From NCBI GenBank assembly GCA_017550425.1, contig JAFZPG010000057.1:1-42131 (forward strand): a stretch of DNA of 42,131 bases, given 5' to 3'. Positions 8,563-17,060 of this stretch are shown one piece after another. The DNA comes from Lachnospiraceae bacterium. GTDB taxonomy: Bacteria > Bacillota > Clostridia > Lachnospirales > Lachnospiraceae. The translations under genes were made by a program, and so were the position numbers. The notes beneath the pieces were generated by a model that was not told where the DNA came from, ran no database searches, and saw only the letters and a program-made list of their open reading frames with translations. Each line of letters begins with the position of its first letter. Positions within the stretch are counted from its first letter, which is position 1.

Positions 8563-8592
8563 ATTATACCATTTCAGTTCAATAAATGTCAA
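8563..8592 (-). promoter_or_regulatory. Sigma-A promoter of the acyltransferase/alpha-galactosidase operon
   Basis: Minus strand: TTGACA (8587-8592), 18-nt spacer, TATAAT (8563-8568), both perfect, about 40 nt before the acyltransferase ATG and immediately after the terminator of the upstream operon. Confidence 0.87.
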
Positions 8593-8594
8593 TT

Positions 8595-8624
8595 AAAAAC
8601 GGGAATGCCGCTATGCGACATCCC
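8595..8624 (-). terminator. Terminator of the MMPL operon
   Basis: On the minus strand a GC-rich hairpin (GGGATGTCGC with GCGGCATTCCC, one bulge) is followed by five Ts (8595-8599). It lies 12 nt after the stop of the heptad-repeat protein gene. Confidence 0.78.
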
Positions 8625-8636
8625 CATCGTTTCGGA

Positions 8637-10367
8637 TCAATCTCCGATCTCTGCGGTGCGGTAGATGAATTTCACCTGACCGTCCATCTGGTCGGATATT
8701 CCCGAGAAATTACTGTAGTTCTTCGATGCGTCGATCGTAGCCTTCACACGCTGAAGCAGGCCGACCATATCTCCGTCAACAAATCCCGTGATCTTCTCAA
8801 CGCCCTTTTCGTTGAATTCGTTCAAGCCGTTTGCCAAAGCCTCGGCTCCGTTGCGAAGCTGGGTCACACCGATGATGAGAACGGGAAGACCGGCCTTCAT
8901 CTTATCGATGCCGGCGCTGAGTTCTTCCGCTCCGGTCGAAAGCGCCGCGCTTCCGTTTTTCAGTTCGGCCGCGCCATCTTTCAGCTGAGTCGCTCCGCCG
9001 GCTGCCTGAGCCACGCCTGCGGTGTAGTTCTGCAAGCCTGTGTAGAAGGTGTTATAGTTGTCCAGCTGCGCTTTGACCGCTGCTACTGTCTGTGCTGCCT
9101 GACCATCCGCTATATGCGAGGTAAGAGTCTCGATCACCGAATCCAGAACCGACGCATAATTTTCGATCGTCAGGTTCGGGACCGCCAGACCGGCTGTGGT
9201 CAGTTGCGACTGCGCCGTTGCGAGCATCGAATCAAATACCTGCTTCGCTCCGCCGTTTAGCGCGTCATTGTTCGCGGTAAGCGTGTTCAGACCTTCGGCG
9301 AGTGAAGCCGCTCCATCCTGCAACTGTCCGATACCGCCGTCCAGCTGCGACGCTCCGTTTTTCACTGACTTCGCGCCATCGCTGAGTGCATTGCCCCCTT
9401 CCACCAGTTCTGTGGATTTATCGAGCAATGTGCTCAGACCGTCATGGATCTTCGAAGAGCCGTCGGCGAGCTGGTTCACAACGTCTGAAAGCTGCGTTAA
9501 CAGGGCTGCCGGATTCGAGAAACTGTCGAAAAGGCTCGTGTCGATCTCGTTAAAGAGGCTGTTCGTCGCCAGCGACAGTGTCATGCCCAGAGAGAACGAT
9601 TTTGTGTCAGCCGTGACCTCAACAAACGACGGAACGACCAGTTTTTCGGAATTGATGTGCAGGCTCTCCTGAAGTCCGGGAAATGCGATGCCTGCGACGA
9701 TGGTCCGCGTTCCGTCATTGATGAGCTTACCGTTGGAAACTTCGATGTTCGAGAATGTCTCGTTATCTAAGATCAGTCCGGTCACAACGGCAAAAGGAAC
9801 ATAGATCTTCTCTTCGTTCTCGCCGATCTTCATGGTCTCATACTGCTTGTTTTCATAGTCAAAACGGATGGTCACCTTACCGCTCTTACCCTTCAGGTCT
9901 TCGGGTGCGATGCTCACCCCGTCGAGTTTGTAACTCACCTTCATGTCCACCGGCAGTTCGCTGTCGATGTTTCCCTGGTAGCAGATGTCGCGTCCGTCGG
10001 CATCCCAGATGCGGCTGCCGTTATCGCCGACCGTTGAGCCTTCTTTACCTTTTATGTTCACCACATCCGTCAGTCTGGAGTTGTCATTCAGTTTCTCCTG
10101 ACCAACCTTGTTTTTAAGCCAATCGCTGACGATCACTTTTTGTACAGCACCGTCCGCGCCCGAAAAGACATAAACGGTCTCATCCTTCGTAGCGGCAGTC
10201 GTCTCTCCCGTGGTTTCCGGAACTGCTAAAACGGGCGTCTCGACTTCATTGACCACCTCGGTCTTCTCTTTATTCCCGGTAAATGCGAGCACCGCGCCTC
10301 CAGTCGTTCCCACGGCCAATGCAGCGCACAGGCACAGGGCACAGGTCTTTGTTACTCTATTTTTCAT
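8637..10367 (-). CDS. Secreted heptad-repeat protein, partner of MMPL exporter
   Basis: A 576-residue extracytoplasmic protein with an N-terminal signal or anchor segment (residues 5-29). The middle and C-terminal parts are full of repeated LxxG heptads (for example LSDGAKSVKNGASQLDGG and LKDGAAELKNGSAAL), the pattern of YhgE/Pip-type 'X-X-X-Leu-X-X-Gly' proteins, expected to form a long helical rod. The N-terminal 250 residues are beta-rich. Its 5' end overlaps the MMPL gene by 11 nt, so the two are translationally coupled. It probably forms the outside part of the exporter across the cell wall. No C-terminal membrane segment is seen. Confidence 0.82.
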   Translation of the reverse strand: MKNRVTKTCALCLCAALAVGTTGGAVLAFTGNKEKTEVVNEVETPVLAVPETTGETTAATKDETVYVFSGADGAVQKVIVSDWLKNKVGQEKLNDNSRLTDVVNIKGKEGSTVGDNGSRIWDADGRDICYQGNIDSELPVDMKVSYKLDGVSIAPEDLKGKSGKVTIRFDYENKQYETMKIGENEEKIYVPFAVVTGLILDNETFSNIEVSNGKLINDGTRTIVAGIAFPGLQESLHINSEKLVVPSFVEVTADTKSFSLGMTLSLATNSLFNEIDTSLFDSFSNPAALLTQLSDVVNQLADGSSKIHDGLSTLLDKSTELVEGGNALSDGAKSVKNGASQLDGGIGQLQDGAASLAEGLNTLTANNDALNGGAKQVFDSMLATAQSQLTTAGLAVPNLTIENYASVLDSVIETLTSHIADGQAAQTVAAVKAQLDNYNTFYTGLQNYTAGVAQAAGGATQLKDGAAELKNGSAALSTGAEELSAGIDKMKAGLPVLIIGVTQLRNGAEALANGLNEFNEKGVEKITGFVDGDMVGLLQRVKATIDASKNYSNFSGISDQMDGQVKFIYRTAEIGD

Positions 10368-12444
10368 TGGATTTTCCTCCTATCTGTGTCATTCCCATCG
10401 TTGTCTTGCAGATCACCTTATCGCAAAGCATCAACAATGCCGGAAGTATGAAGATGACCATCACCATACTGATCACCGCGCCGCGGGCCAGCAGTTTGCA
10501 CAGCGAGCTTACGATGTCGATGTTGGAATACAAAGCCACGCCGAACGTCGAAGCAAACAGGCCCATGCCGGATACGATGATGGACGGGATCGATGTGGAA
10601 AGTGCAGTGCTTACCGCATTTCGTTTCTTCTCGCCGTTGATTCGCTCCCGCTTATACCGGGTCGTCATCAGGATCGCATAGTCGACAGTCGCGCCCAGTT
10701 GGATCGTGCTGATGCAGATCGGCGCGATAAACGGCAAACTCTGACCGAAATAATGCGGCAGACCGAGGTTGATGAAGATCGCCGACTCAATGACAGCGAT
10801 CAGGATGAACGGAAGGGAAATGCTTCTCTCCACAAGGGCAATGATCACGAAGATCGCTACGACGGAAAGCATAGTAACGACACGAAAATCGTGATCCGTC
10901 GTTTCGATCATATCCTTCATACAAGGCGCTTCGCCGATCAGCATGCCGCCCTCGTCGTATTTCTTTAAGATCGCATTGATCTTGGTGACTTGGGCATTGA
11001 CCTCATCACTTGCAACCTTGTATTCAGAGTTGATCAGAAGCAGTTTCCATTTATCGCTCTGCAAAACGGAACGGATCGAGTCGGGGAGGAACTCCTCCGG
11101 GATGCGAGATCCGAGTACCGTATCCAGACCGATCACATATCGTATGCCGTCGACCGTCTCCATCTCGTTTGCCATGGCGCGGACTTGCCGTGCCGAAACA
11201 TCGGCGTCTACCAAAAGCATGTGCGTGGAAGCCACGTCAAAATCTTCGATCAATTTATTATTTGCGATCACATATCCGATATCCTCGGGCAGGCATTGGG
11301 ATATATCGTAGTAGACCTCATCATTCGTTTTTTCATAACCGTAGAATGCCGGCGGGATCAATACCACAAACAGCACCAGAAGGAACGGAAAGATCTTTAC
11401 GATGCCTTTGGATACCTTACTCATGTCGGGGATGAGGGACCGATGCTTCGTCTTCTGGAGCGGCTTATCAAACAAAAGGATCAGAGCCGGAAGGACCGTT
11501 ACGCAACCGATTACGCCCAGTAGCACACCTTTTGCCATGACGATACCGAGGTCGCGTCCCATGGTAAATGACATGAAGCACAGGGCGATAAAGCCGGCTA
11601 TCGTCGTGACGGAACTACCCAGCACACTGGTAAATGTATCATGCACCGAAAGCGCCATGGCTTCCTCGTGATCCTCGTGGGTACGCAGTTTTTCGTTGTA
11701 ACTGTGCCACAGGAAGATCGAGTAGTCCATCGTTACCGCAAGCTGCAGCACGGCAGACAGAGCTTTCGTGATATAGGAGATCTCTCCCAGGAAGATATTG
11801 GAACCTAAGTTCAACAAGATCATCATTCCGATCGAAAGCAAAAAAATGAACGGCGCGATCCAGGAGTCCAAAAACAGCATCATCACGATCGTGGCCAGGA
11901 CCACGGCGATGGCCACATAGATGGGCTCTTCTCTCTCACACAGATCCTTCAGGTCGGCCACGAGCGCCGACATACCGGAAACAAAACACTGTTTTCCTGC
12001 GACGGAGCGGATCTGTTCGATGGCGTCGAGCGTCACTTCGGCCGATGTGGAACTTTCGAAAAACACCGCCATCATCGTCGCATTGTCCGTGTTGAATGCT
12101 TTGTAGATCTTCTCGGGAAGCATCTCCATGGGGATCGAGATATCGGCGATGGTATCATACCAGATCACGGTATCCACATGCGGGATATTCTCGATCTTTG
12201 ATTTCATTCCGGCGACATCCTTCACAGGCATATCCTCTGCGATGATAAACGCAAAGGCTCCCTTTCCGAAGTCGTTCATTAGTTCATCCTGACCGATCAC
12301 GGTCTCCATATCTTTCGGCAGGTAAACGAGCATATCATAGTTTACCCGGGTCCCGATAAAGCCGAATACCGAAGGCACCAGAAGCGCCAGGGTCAGGATC
12401 AGGATCAGCATACGGTGTTTTACCACCGCTCTTGCAAGTTTCAC
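10357..12444 (-). CDS. MMPL/RND-family exporter
   Basis: A 695-residue membrane protein with the duplicated RND layout: one membrane segment, a large outside domain, five segments, then the same again. The GxxxDY-type proton-relay motif appears in both halves (VTMDYSIFLWHSY near 240 and GATVDYAILMTTRY near 580). MMPL proteins export lipids, glycolipids or hydrophobic compounds using the proton gradient. The start is a GTG at 12444 with GGAGG 10 nt upstream; no ATG fits the frame. It sits between the heptad-repeat partner downstream and the TetR gene upstream, so TetR control is likely, although no clear promoter was found in the 80-nt gap. Confidence 0.93.
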   Translation of the reverse strand: MKLARAVVKHRMLILILTLALLVPSVFGFIGTRVNYDMLVYLPKDMETVIGQDELMNDFGKGAFAFIIAEDMPVKDVAGMKSKIENIPHVDTVIWYDTIADISIPMEMLPEKIYKAFNTDNATMMAVFFESSTSAEVTLDAIEQIRSVAGKQCFVSGMSALVADLKDLCEREEPIYVAIAVVLATIVMMLFLDSWIAPFIFLLSIGMMILLNLGSNIFLGEISYITKALSAVLQLAVTMDYSIFLWHSYNEKLRTHEDHEEAMALSVHDTFTSVLGSSVTTIAGFIALCFMSFTMGRDLGIVMAKGVLLGVIGCVTVLPALILLFDKPLQKTKHRSLIPDMSKVSKGIVKIFPFLLVLFVVLIPPAFYGYEKTNDEVYYDISQCLPEDIGYVIANNKLIEDFDVASTHMLLVDADVSARQVRAMANEMETVDGIRYVIGLDTVLGSRIPEEFLPDSIRSVLQSDKWKLLLINSEYKVASDEVNAQVTKINAILKKYDEGGMLIGEAPCMKDMIETTDHDFRVVTMLSVVAIFVIIALVERSISLPFILIAVIESAIFINLGLPHYFGQSLPFIAPICISTIQLGATVDYAILMTTRYKRERINGEKKRNAVSTALSTSIPSIIVSGMGLFASTFGVALYSNIDIVSSLCKLLARGAVISMVMVIFILPALLMLCDKVICKTTMGMTQIGGKSNEK

Positions 12445-12524
12445 TTGAATTCATCCTCCATTTCTTGCATTTATTCTCAACTACCTTTCCCATTTTATTC
12501 AGAATTTGGAAAAACAAAACGGGC

Positions 12525-12563
12525 AAAAATAGTCTCGTGTCTAAAAATCAGACACGAGACTAT
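12525..12563 (-). terminator. Strong terminator after the tetR gene
   Basis: Perfect 14-bp stem (12529-12542 with 12550-12563; core AGTCTCGTGTCT) with a 7-nt loop. On the minus strand it is followed by five Ts. It separates tetR from the MMPL operon. A palindrome this long could also be bound by a regulator, but the T-tail favours a terminator. Confidence 0.88.
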
Positions 12564-12584
12564 AAATGTCTAAATTTTCAATTG

Positions 12585-13142
12585 TTATTTCTTCGTTACG
12601 CGTTCGATCATTTCTTCGACCAAACCGATATATACCTCACAAAAACGGGCGATCATCCTCTGTACGTCGGTCTCCATCATCTGGTCGAGCCAGCTGATCA
12701 TGATGCCGAAGCACTCGCTTTTAAAAAAGCGTCCCAGGATCTCTTTATCAAAGTCGTCGATCTTCCGGTCCTGCACCACCTGCTCTCCATAGGAGTCCAC
12801 GACATAGTCGCAGATCTTCCAAAGGTAACGCTCAAAGATATTTCGGTTGACCGAGTTGTAGATGTGGAGAATGGCTTTTTTGTTCTCCGTCAGGAATTCA
12901 TTGACCGCATATAAGGCCATCTCGACCGAACCGATGGTCGGATACTGGGCGATCAGCTGATCGGCATCCTCCTGCACCATCTCTTCGATCAGGGCCGGAA
13001 TGTCCTGATAATGATAGTAAAACGAGTTCCGGTTGATGCCGCATTCCTGCACGATCATCTTTACCGTGATCTGGGACAGGGGCTTTTCTTCCAGAAGGGA
13101 ACGGAAGGTACGTTTGATCAGATCTTTCGTCAGATTTGTCAT
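12585..13142 (-). CDS. TetR/AcrR family transcriptional regulator
   Basis: A 185-residue regulator with a TetR helix-turn-helix at residues 8-50: the turn is ITVKMIVQECGINRNSFYYHYQDI, split by the usual glycine. The C-terminal half is a helical ligand and dimer domain. It starts 12 nt after the hydrogenase gene and shares its ribosome-rich junction, so it is probably transcribed with that gene, but its most likely target is the MMPL exporter operon that begins 140 nt further on. A strong terminator ends the transcript. The ligand is unknown. Confidence 0.92.
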   Translation of the reverse strand: MTNLTKDLIKRTFRSLLEEKPLSQITVKMIVQECGINRNSFYYHYQDIPALIEEMVQEDADQLIAQYPTIGSVEMALYAVNEFLTENKKAILHIYNSVNRNIFERYLWKICDYVVDSYGEQVVQDRKIDDFDKEILGRFFKSECFGIMISWLDQMMETDVQRMIARFCEVYIGLVEEMIERVTKK

Positions 13143-13154
13143 TCGGTCTCCCTC

Positions 13155-14624
13155 CTATTCGTCATCCCTGTGCATCGAGAACTGATCCAGCGGGTAGTTC
13201 TTCAGGTTCTCCAGGATCTTACGATCGTCGGCCGTAGACAGCAGGTTCTCTCTGGCTTTATTGATCTCATTGATGTTCTTATGACGCGAAGGGCCTCCGA
13301 CACAGCCGCCGGGGCACATCATGCCTTCGATGAAATCTTCGGGAAGGCGGCCGGCCTTCAGAAGCAGCAGGGCTCTCCGGCACTCCTCGCCGCCGTGGGC
13401 CTTCAGGAGTTTTATCTCCGAGGTATCCTCGCCGCGCTCACGCATGCATTCCATGACGGCGCCTGCCACACCGCCGCTGGAGGCAAAACGTTTGCCCCAG
13501 ATCGATGCTTCCTGGTACGCGTCTTCCACGGGTTCGAAGTCGGTATCCTTCGAGCGCATCAGCGCGCTGAGCTCACCGTAAGTCATGACGTAGTCGGCGT
13601 TGTTCGTGACCGCTTTATTCTGTGCTTCGGCCTTCTTCGCAACGCACGGGCCGATGAATACGGTGACACAGCCGGGACGTGTTGCCTTGAGATATCGCGA
13701 GATCGCGCACATGGGCGAGACCGTTTTCGACATGTTTTCTTTATACAGTTCCGGAAAATGGATCTTCAGCATGTTGATGAAGGCCGGGCAGCAGGAGGTC
13801 GTCATCTTCTTCCCGGTCTTGTAGGCATTAGCCCACTCTTCTGACTCGTAAGCTGCCGTCATATCGCCGCCGAGACCTACCTCGACCATATCGGCGAAGC
13901 CAATCTTCTTCAGGCCTGCCCGGATGGACGGCATGCCGATCTTCTCGCCGAACTGGCCTTCCGTCGCGGGGGCGCACATGGCGATCACTTCTTTACCGGC
14001 TTTGATCTCTTTGATGATATCGACCAGGAAAGTCTTGCCTGCGATGGCCGCGAACGGACAGTCGTGGATGCAGTGACCACACTGGATACATTTTGTTTCG
14101 TCGATTTTACAGAAGCCGTACTCGTCGTACGTGATCGCGCCGACAGGACAGGCTTTTTTGCAGGGGCGTTCGAGGTGAACGATGGCTTTATACGGGCAGA
14201 CCTCCGCGCATTTTCCGCACTCTTTGCATTTCGCTGGGTCAATGTGCATGTGAAAGTCACCGGGAGTGATGGCCCCGAAAGGACAGGTGTTGATGCACGG
14301 ACGACCCATGCAGAAACGACAGTTATCCGTTACGGAATACGCCGCGATCGGACATTCGTCGCAGGCCGAATCGATGACCTGGACGATGTTTTTCGAGTCC
14401 GGGTTATACGTCGTCGACTGCCCCTGCGCGAGGCGGATCCTCTGGCGCACGATCTCGCGCTCCTTATAGATGCAACAACGGTAATCCGGCTTGGGCCCGG
14501 GGATCAGTTTCAGCACGAGTTCTTCGATATGTTCCTGATCGTTCTGACCGTTCCACTCCAACCGGCAAACCTCTTCGATGATGTTGTGCTTAAAACGGTT
14601 CATGCCAAAATCATTGGTAACCAT
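13155..14624 (-). CDS. [FeFe] hydrogenase, group B-like, with ferredoxin domains
   Basis: A 489-residue cytosolic iron-sulfur enzyme that evolves or senses H2 with ferredoxin as partner. The N-terminal part carries several [4Fe-4S] motifs: Cys102/105/110/114, Cys133/136/139/143, Cys155/159 and Cys179/182/185/189. The H-cluster ligands are in the three signatures TSCCPAF (Cys278/279), GPCVAKKAE (Cys327) and GMMCPGGCVGGP (Cys437/441). The phenylalanine variant of the first signature and GPC rather than MPC in the second fit the group B type common in gut Clostridia. The maturases HydEFG are not in this window. It follows an ECF-type S component and precedes tetR. AGGAGG lies 5 nt before the ATG. 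Confidence 0.9.
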   Translation of the reverse strand: MVTNDFGMNRFKHNIIEEVCRLEWNGQNDQEHIEELVLKLIPGPKPDYRCCIYKEREIVRQRIRLAQGQSTTYNPDSKNIVQVIDSACDECPIAAYSVTDNCRFCMGRPCINTCPFGAITPGDFHMHIDPAKCKECGKCAEVCPYKAIVHLERPCKKACPVGAITYDEYGFCKIDETKCIQCGHCIHDCPFAAIAGKTFLVDIIKEIKAGKEVIAMCAPATEGQFGEKIGMPSIRAGLKKIGFADMVEVGLGGDMTAAYESEEWANAYKTGKKMTTSCCPAFINMLKIHFPELYKENMSKTVSPMCAISRYLKATRPGCVTVFIGPCVAKKAEAQNKAVTNNADYVMTYGELSALMRSKDTDFEPVEDAYQEASIWGKRFASSGGVAGAVMECMRERGEDTSEIKLLKAHGGEECRRALLLLKAGRLPEDFIEGMMCPGGCVGGPSRHKNINEINKARENLLSTADDRKILENLKNYPLDQFSMHRDDE

Positions 14625-14648
14625 GGCAACCTCCTGTTGTGCCTGTGA

Positions 14649-15239
14649 TCAATCCTGTTTATCAAGAATATGGGTATGTTTTACCGCAGCCCAGATAACG
14701 TAAACGTAAGCAAATCCGATCAGCGCCGTAGTGAGCTGAACGATGGAAAATGTATTCTGGAATACACCGATATTTTTACGCAGAGGGCCCTCCATCGGGA
14801 GGAATGTAGGCAGCGCCCAAAGGGAGATCGTCAGGCCCATGACGGCTGCTTTGGCCCCGGAGCAGATGACCGCCTTGATAACGTAGATGACCGCCGTCTT
14901 TACGGATTCCTTTGCATAGGCGTCCCTCTTCATCAGAAGGAAGACGCAGACCACCAGCACGCAGTTTCCGAGCATGATCAGCGGAATGAGTACGGGAACC
15001 GCTGACATGACCGGCGCGCCCGTGATCAAAAATGCTGTGACCGGCGTGATGATGCTCAGGCAGAGAGCACACGGCAGGTTCACTGCAAAGACTGCCAGCA
15101 CGAGGCAGGCATTGATCACCGGTCCGGTAATGTAGACACTCATGTTTTTAAACAACTGACTTACCAGGCAGACAGCGAGCAACAATGCCGTAAACGCGAT
15201 CTCCCTGGCTCCGAATTTACCTTTTTTTGTTTCTTTCAT
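14649..15239 (-). CDS. ECF-type transporter S component-like membrane protein
   Basis: About 196 residues with five or six hydrophobic segments. The start AREIAFTALLLAVCLVSQ and the loop GPVINACLVLAVFAVNL resemble energy-coupling-factor substrate-binding (S) components, which work with a shared EcfAAT module encoded elsewhere. An ATG at 15254 is in frame, but 15239 is preferred because GAGAGG sits 7 nt upstream of it. It is the first gene of the operon with the [FeFe] hydrogenase, 24 nt apart. Its substrate is unknown; a vitamin or metal-related cofactor would fit the context but is only inference. Confidence 0.75.
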   Translation of the reverse strand: MKETKKGKFGAREIAFTALLLAVCLVSQLFKNMSVYITGPVINACLVLAVFAVNLPCALCLSIITPVTAFLITGAPVMSAVPVLIPLIMLGNCVLVVCVFLLMKRDAYAKESVKTAVIYVIKAVICSGAKAAVMGLTISLWALPTFLPMEGPLRKNIGVFQNTFSIVQLTTALIGFAYVYVIWAAVKHTHILDKQD

Positions 15240-15267
15240 ACGAAAACCTCTCATCTATCTCCGAGGG

Positions 15268-15298
15268 AATATCGGCAATACCGAAATCCGCCGATATT
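15268..15298. promoter_or_regulatory. Perfect 9-bp inverted repeat in hydrogenase operon leader
   Basis: AATATCGGC (15268-15276) faces GCCGATATT (15290-15298) across 13 nt. It lies downstream of the promoter's -10 and upstream of the S-component ribosome site. It has no T-tail. It may be an operator for a redox or ligand regulator or a leader hairpin. It does not match the Rex palindrome. Confidence 0.5.
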
Positions 15299-15319
15299 TC
15301 ACAATAAGTTACCGCCTAT

Positions 15320-15348
15320 AGTATAGCGGACTGCCCCTCGTTTGTCCA
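15320..15348 (-). promoter_or_regulatory. Sigma-A promoter of the S-component/hydrogenase/tetR operon
   Basis: Minus strand: TGGACA (15343-15348, 5 of 6), 17-nt spacer, TATACT (15320-15325). It is about 80 nt before the S-component start. Confidence 0.78.
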
Positions 15349-15410
15349 TCAGGTTTTTGTTTAAAAGTAAGTACAGTTTCATGGAACGTCTTACCGGTCC
15401 GAAATTCGGA

Positions 15411-16850
15411 TCACATCATTCTGCGCACGATATCCTGTGCACCGTTTTTTCCGGAGCGGACGTCACTCGGCGTTTTCGAAAACGCCGCCTGGTAACGCTC
15501 GTCCCCGTAATAGGTCAATTTATAGTGTTTGCCTTCCTCGGTGATGACAAAGCCGAGATGTTCCAGTTCCGTGCGCAGCCGCGGCGTCATTCGATCATAG
15601 CTTTTCAGCAGAAGTTTGAGTTGTTCCGCGCGCTTCTCACTCAGGCGTTGATAATCGTTGTTTTGTAGGATATCCTTTACAACATCTGCGCGTCGCATAT
15701 CCTCATTCATGTTCACGGCAGCGTCCGAAAGCACGGCCAGCAACAGATCTTTGATCTCGCCCGGATACAGGTCTGCTTCGTCGCCCATGGTGAGCACGGG
15801 AATTGCATCGCCTGCATCCAGTTTCGCACGCAGGCCCTGGTTTTCAAACTGAAGCGCTTCATTGACCCGGGTGAGTTCTTCGACCTGCCTCTGCAGTCGC
15901 CGGAAGTCATCATCGAACGCATCCAGAAGATCCTCTGCTTCGTTCTTCGCCCGCTTCAAGGCTTCCTTCTCATCCAGTTCTTCCGAAATGCGGTCACGCT
16001 GCAGTTGCAGGTTCTCACGCAAAAGTGCATTGTTCACGCCCTGCCAGGTATACAATGTATCGATCATCTGGGCGTTGCTGTACTGAACGACGACACGGAT
16101 CACACGCTCCAGGAGCGTCATATCGTACCCCATCTCATTTCGATACGTGTACTTCCGATGACCGACGGTCGGATTCGGAAAATAGATCCCGATGGCGCCG
16201 TAGTATTCATTTTCCCCGTTGCATAATGTCTTCAAGCGGGAGTTTGTGACGTTGCTGTCCTGCTTAAGCACATGCGCGACGCCTTTGAGTCGTCCGGCCA
16301 GAATGCCGACGTCGACAGGATCCTCATCGTGATACGTCCGGGAAACGTAGACGATCGGCAGGCGGTACTGCTTGCGCCCTTTTATGATATCGGCAAGAAG
16401 ATCGAGGTTGCGTACATCAATGCTGTGGGGCGTACGTTCGACGGCGAGATCGCCGTCATCCTCCAGAAATCCTTTTTGGATCAGCAGCGTAATAAAATGC
16501 GGCGTGGAAAATGCGGAGTCCAATTTCAGAGCCTCCGGCGCATAGCTGCGGTCCAAGCGGATCGCCATCTTATGCTCACGGAAATTCATGACATAATCGG
16601 TATCCCAGATCACGCCGCTTTCTTCCCTCTTTTCATGGCGGATGGCGACGATTTCTTCTAGCGCATATTCTTCAATGTCCAGCCACAGGTCATCCTTTCC
16701 GAACCGAACGTTCCTCTCTCCGTTCCATTCTAAACCGCTGACAATATTCTCCTTATGGGAGCTGTTCTGATTCCACTCGATCACGAGTTTGATAAAATCT
16801 TCTTTCGTGACCTTCGGACTGATGGATAAGATCGTTGAAAAGAGCAGCAT
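15411..16850 (-). CDS. Conserved coiled-coil protein of unknown function
   Basis: About 479 residues, no signal peptide or membrane segment. Three parts can be seen: an N-terminal region of about 270 residues (WNQNSSHKENI at the start, DTDYVMNF, STPHFITLL, VYVSRTYHDEDPVDV, GRLKGVAHVL, YYGAIGIYFPN); a charged helical coiled coil at about 285-345; and a C-terminal region of about 110 residues ending in a small alpha-beta unit (GFVITEEGKHYKLTYYGDER, SKTPSDVRSGKN) that recalls HicA/dsRBD-like folds. The last point is a weak impression. ATG 16850 is chosen over GTG 16856 because GGGAGG lies 6 nt before it. It is a single gene with its own promoter. No function can be assigned. Confidence 0.85.
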   Translation of the reverse strand: MLLFSTILSISPKVTKEDFIKLVIEWNQNSSHKENIVSGLEWNGERNVRFGKDDLWLDIEEYALEEIVAIRHEKREESGVIWDTDYVMNFREHKMAIRLDRSYAPEALKLDSAFSTPHFITLLIQKGFLEDDGDLAVERTPHSIDVRNLDLLADIIKGRKQYRLPIVYVSRTYHDEDPVDVGILAGRLKGVAHVLKQDSNVTNSRLKTLCNGENEYYGAIGIYFPNPTVGHRKYTYRNEMGYDMTLLERVIRVVVQYSNAQMIDTLYTWQGVNNALLRENLQLQRDRISEELDEKEALKRAKNEAEDLLDAFDDDFRRLQRQVEELTRVNEALQFENQGLRAKLDAGDAIPVLTMGDEADLYPGEIKDLLLAVLSDAAVNMNEDMRRADVVKDILQNNDYQRLSEKRAEQLKLLLKSYDRMTPRLRTELEHLGFVITEEGKHYKLTYYGDERYQAAFSKTPSDVRSGKNGAQDIVRRMM

Positions 16851-16923
16851 AGGCACCCTCCCTTCATATTCGTGTAGTATGGCTCATTGCATTTACAGTC
16901 ATTACGGTTTGTTCGATACTTGC

Positions 16924-16952
16924 ATTATACCACACGGACGATATAAATGCCA
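16924..16952 (-). promoter_or_regulatory. Extended -10 promoter of the coiled-coil gene
   Basis: Minus strand: TGG before TATAAT (16924-16929) forms an extended -10; the -35 (TGGCAT, 16947-16952) is weak. The region also holds two copies of ACTTGCATT on the plus strand (16918-16926, 16954-16962), one overlapping the -10. Confidence 0.6.
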
Positions 16953-17060
16953 CACTTGCATTCCCCCGAAACTTGCGGTAAACTTGTACGGAAAGAAAAT
17001 AATCCGATCCGCCGACATTTCAGGCGGGTCGATCGTTATACCTACAGGAGGGAGCAGATC

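Noticed and set aside
12529..12563. TetR operator
   Set aside because: A 14-bp perfect stem with a 7-nt loop and five Ts right after the tetR stop is better explained as a terminator.
15268..15298. Rex redox-repressor site
   Set aside because: The arms do not match TTGTTAA-N4-TTAACAA.
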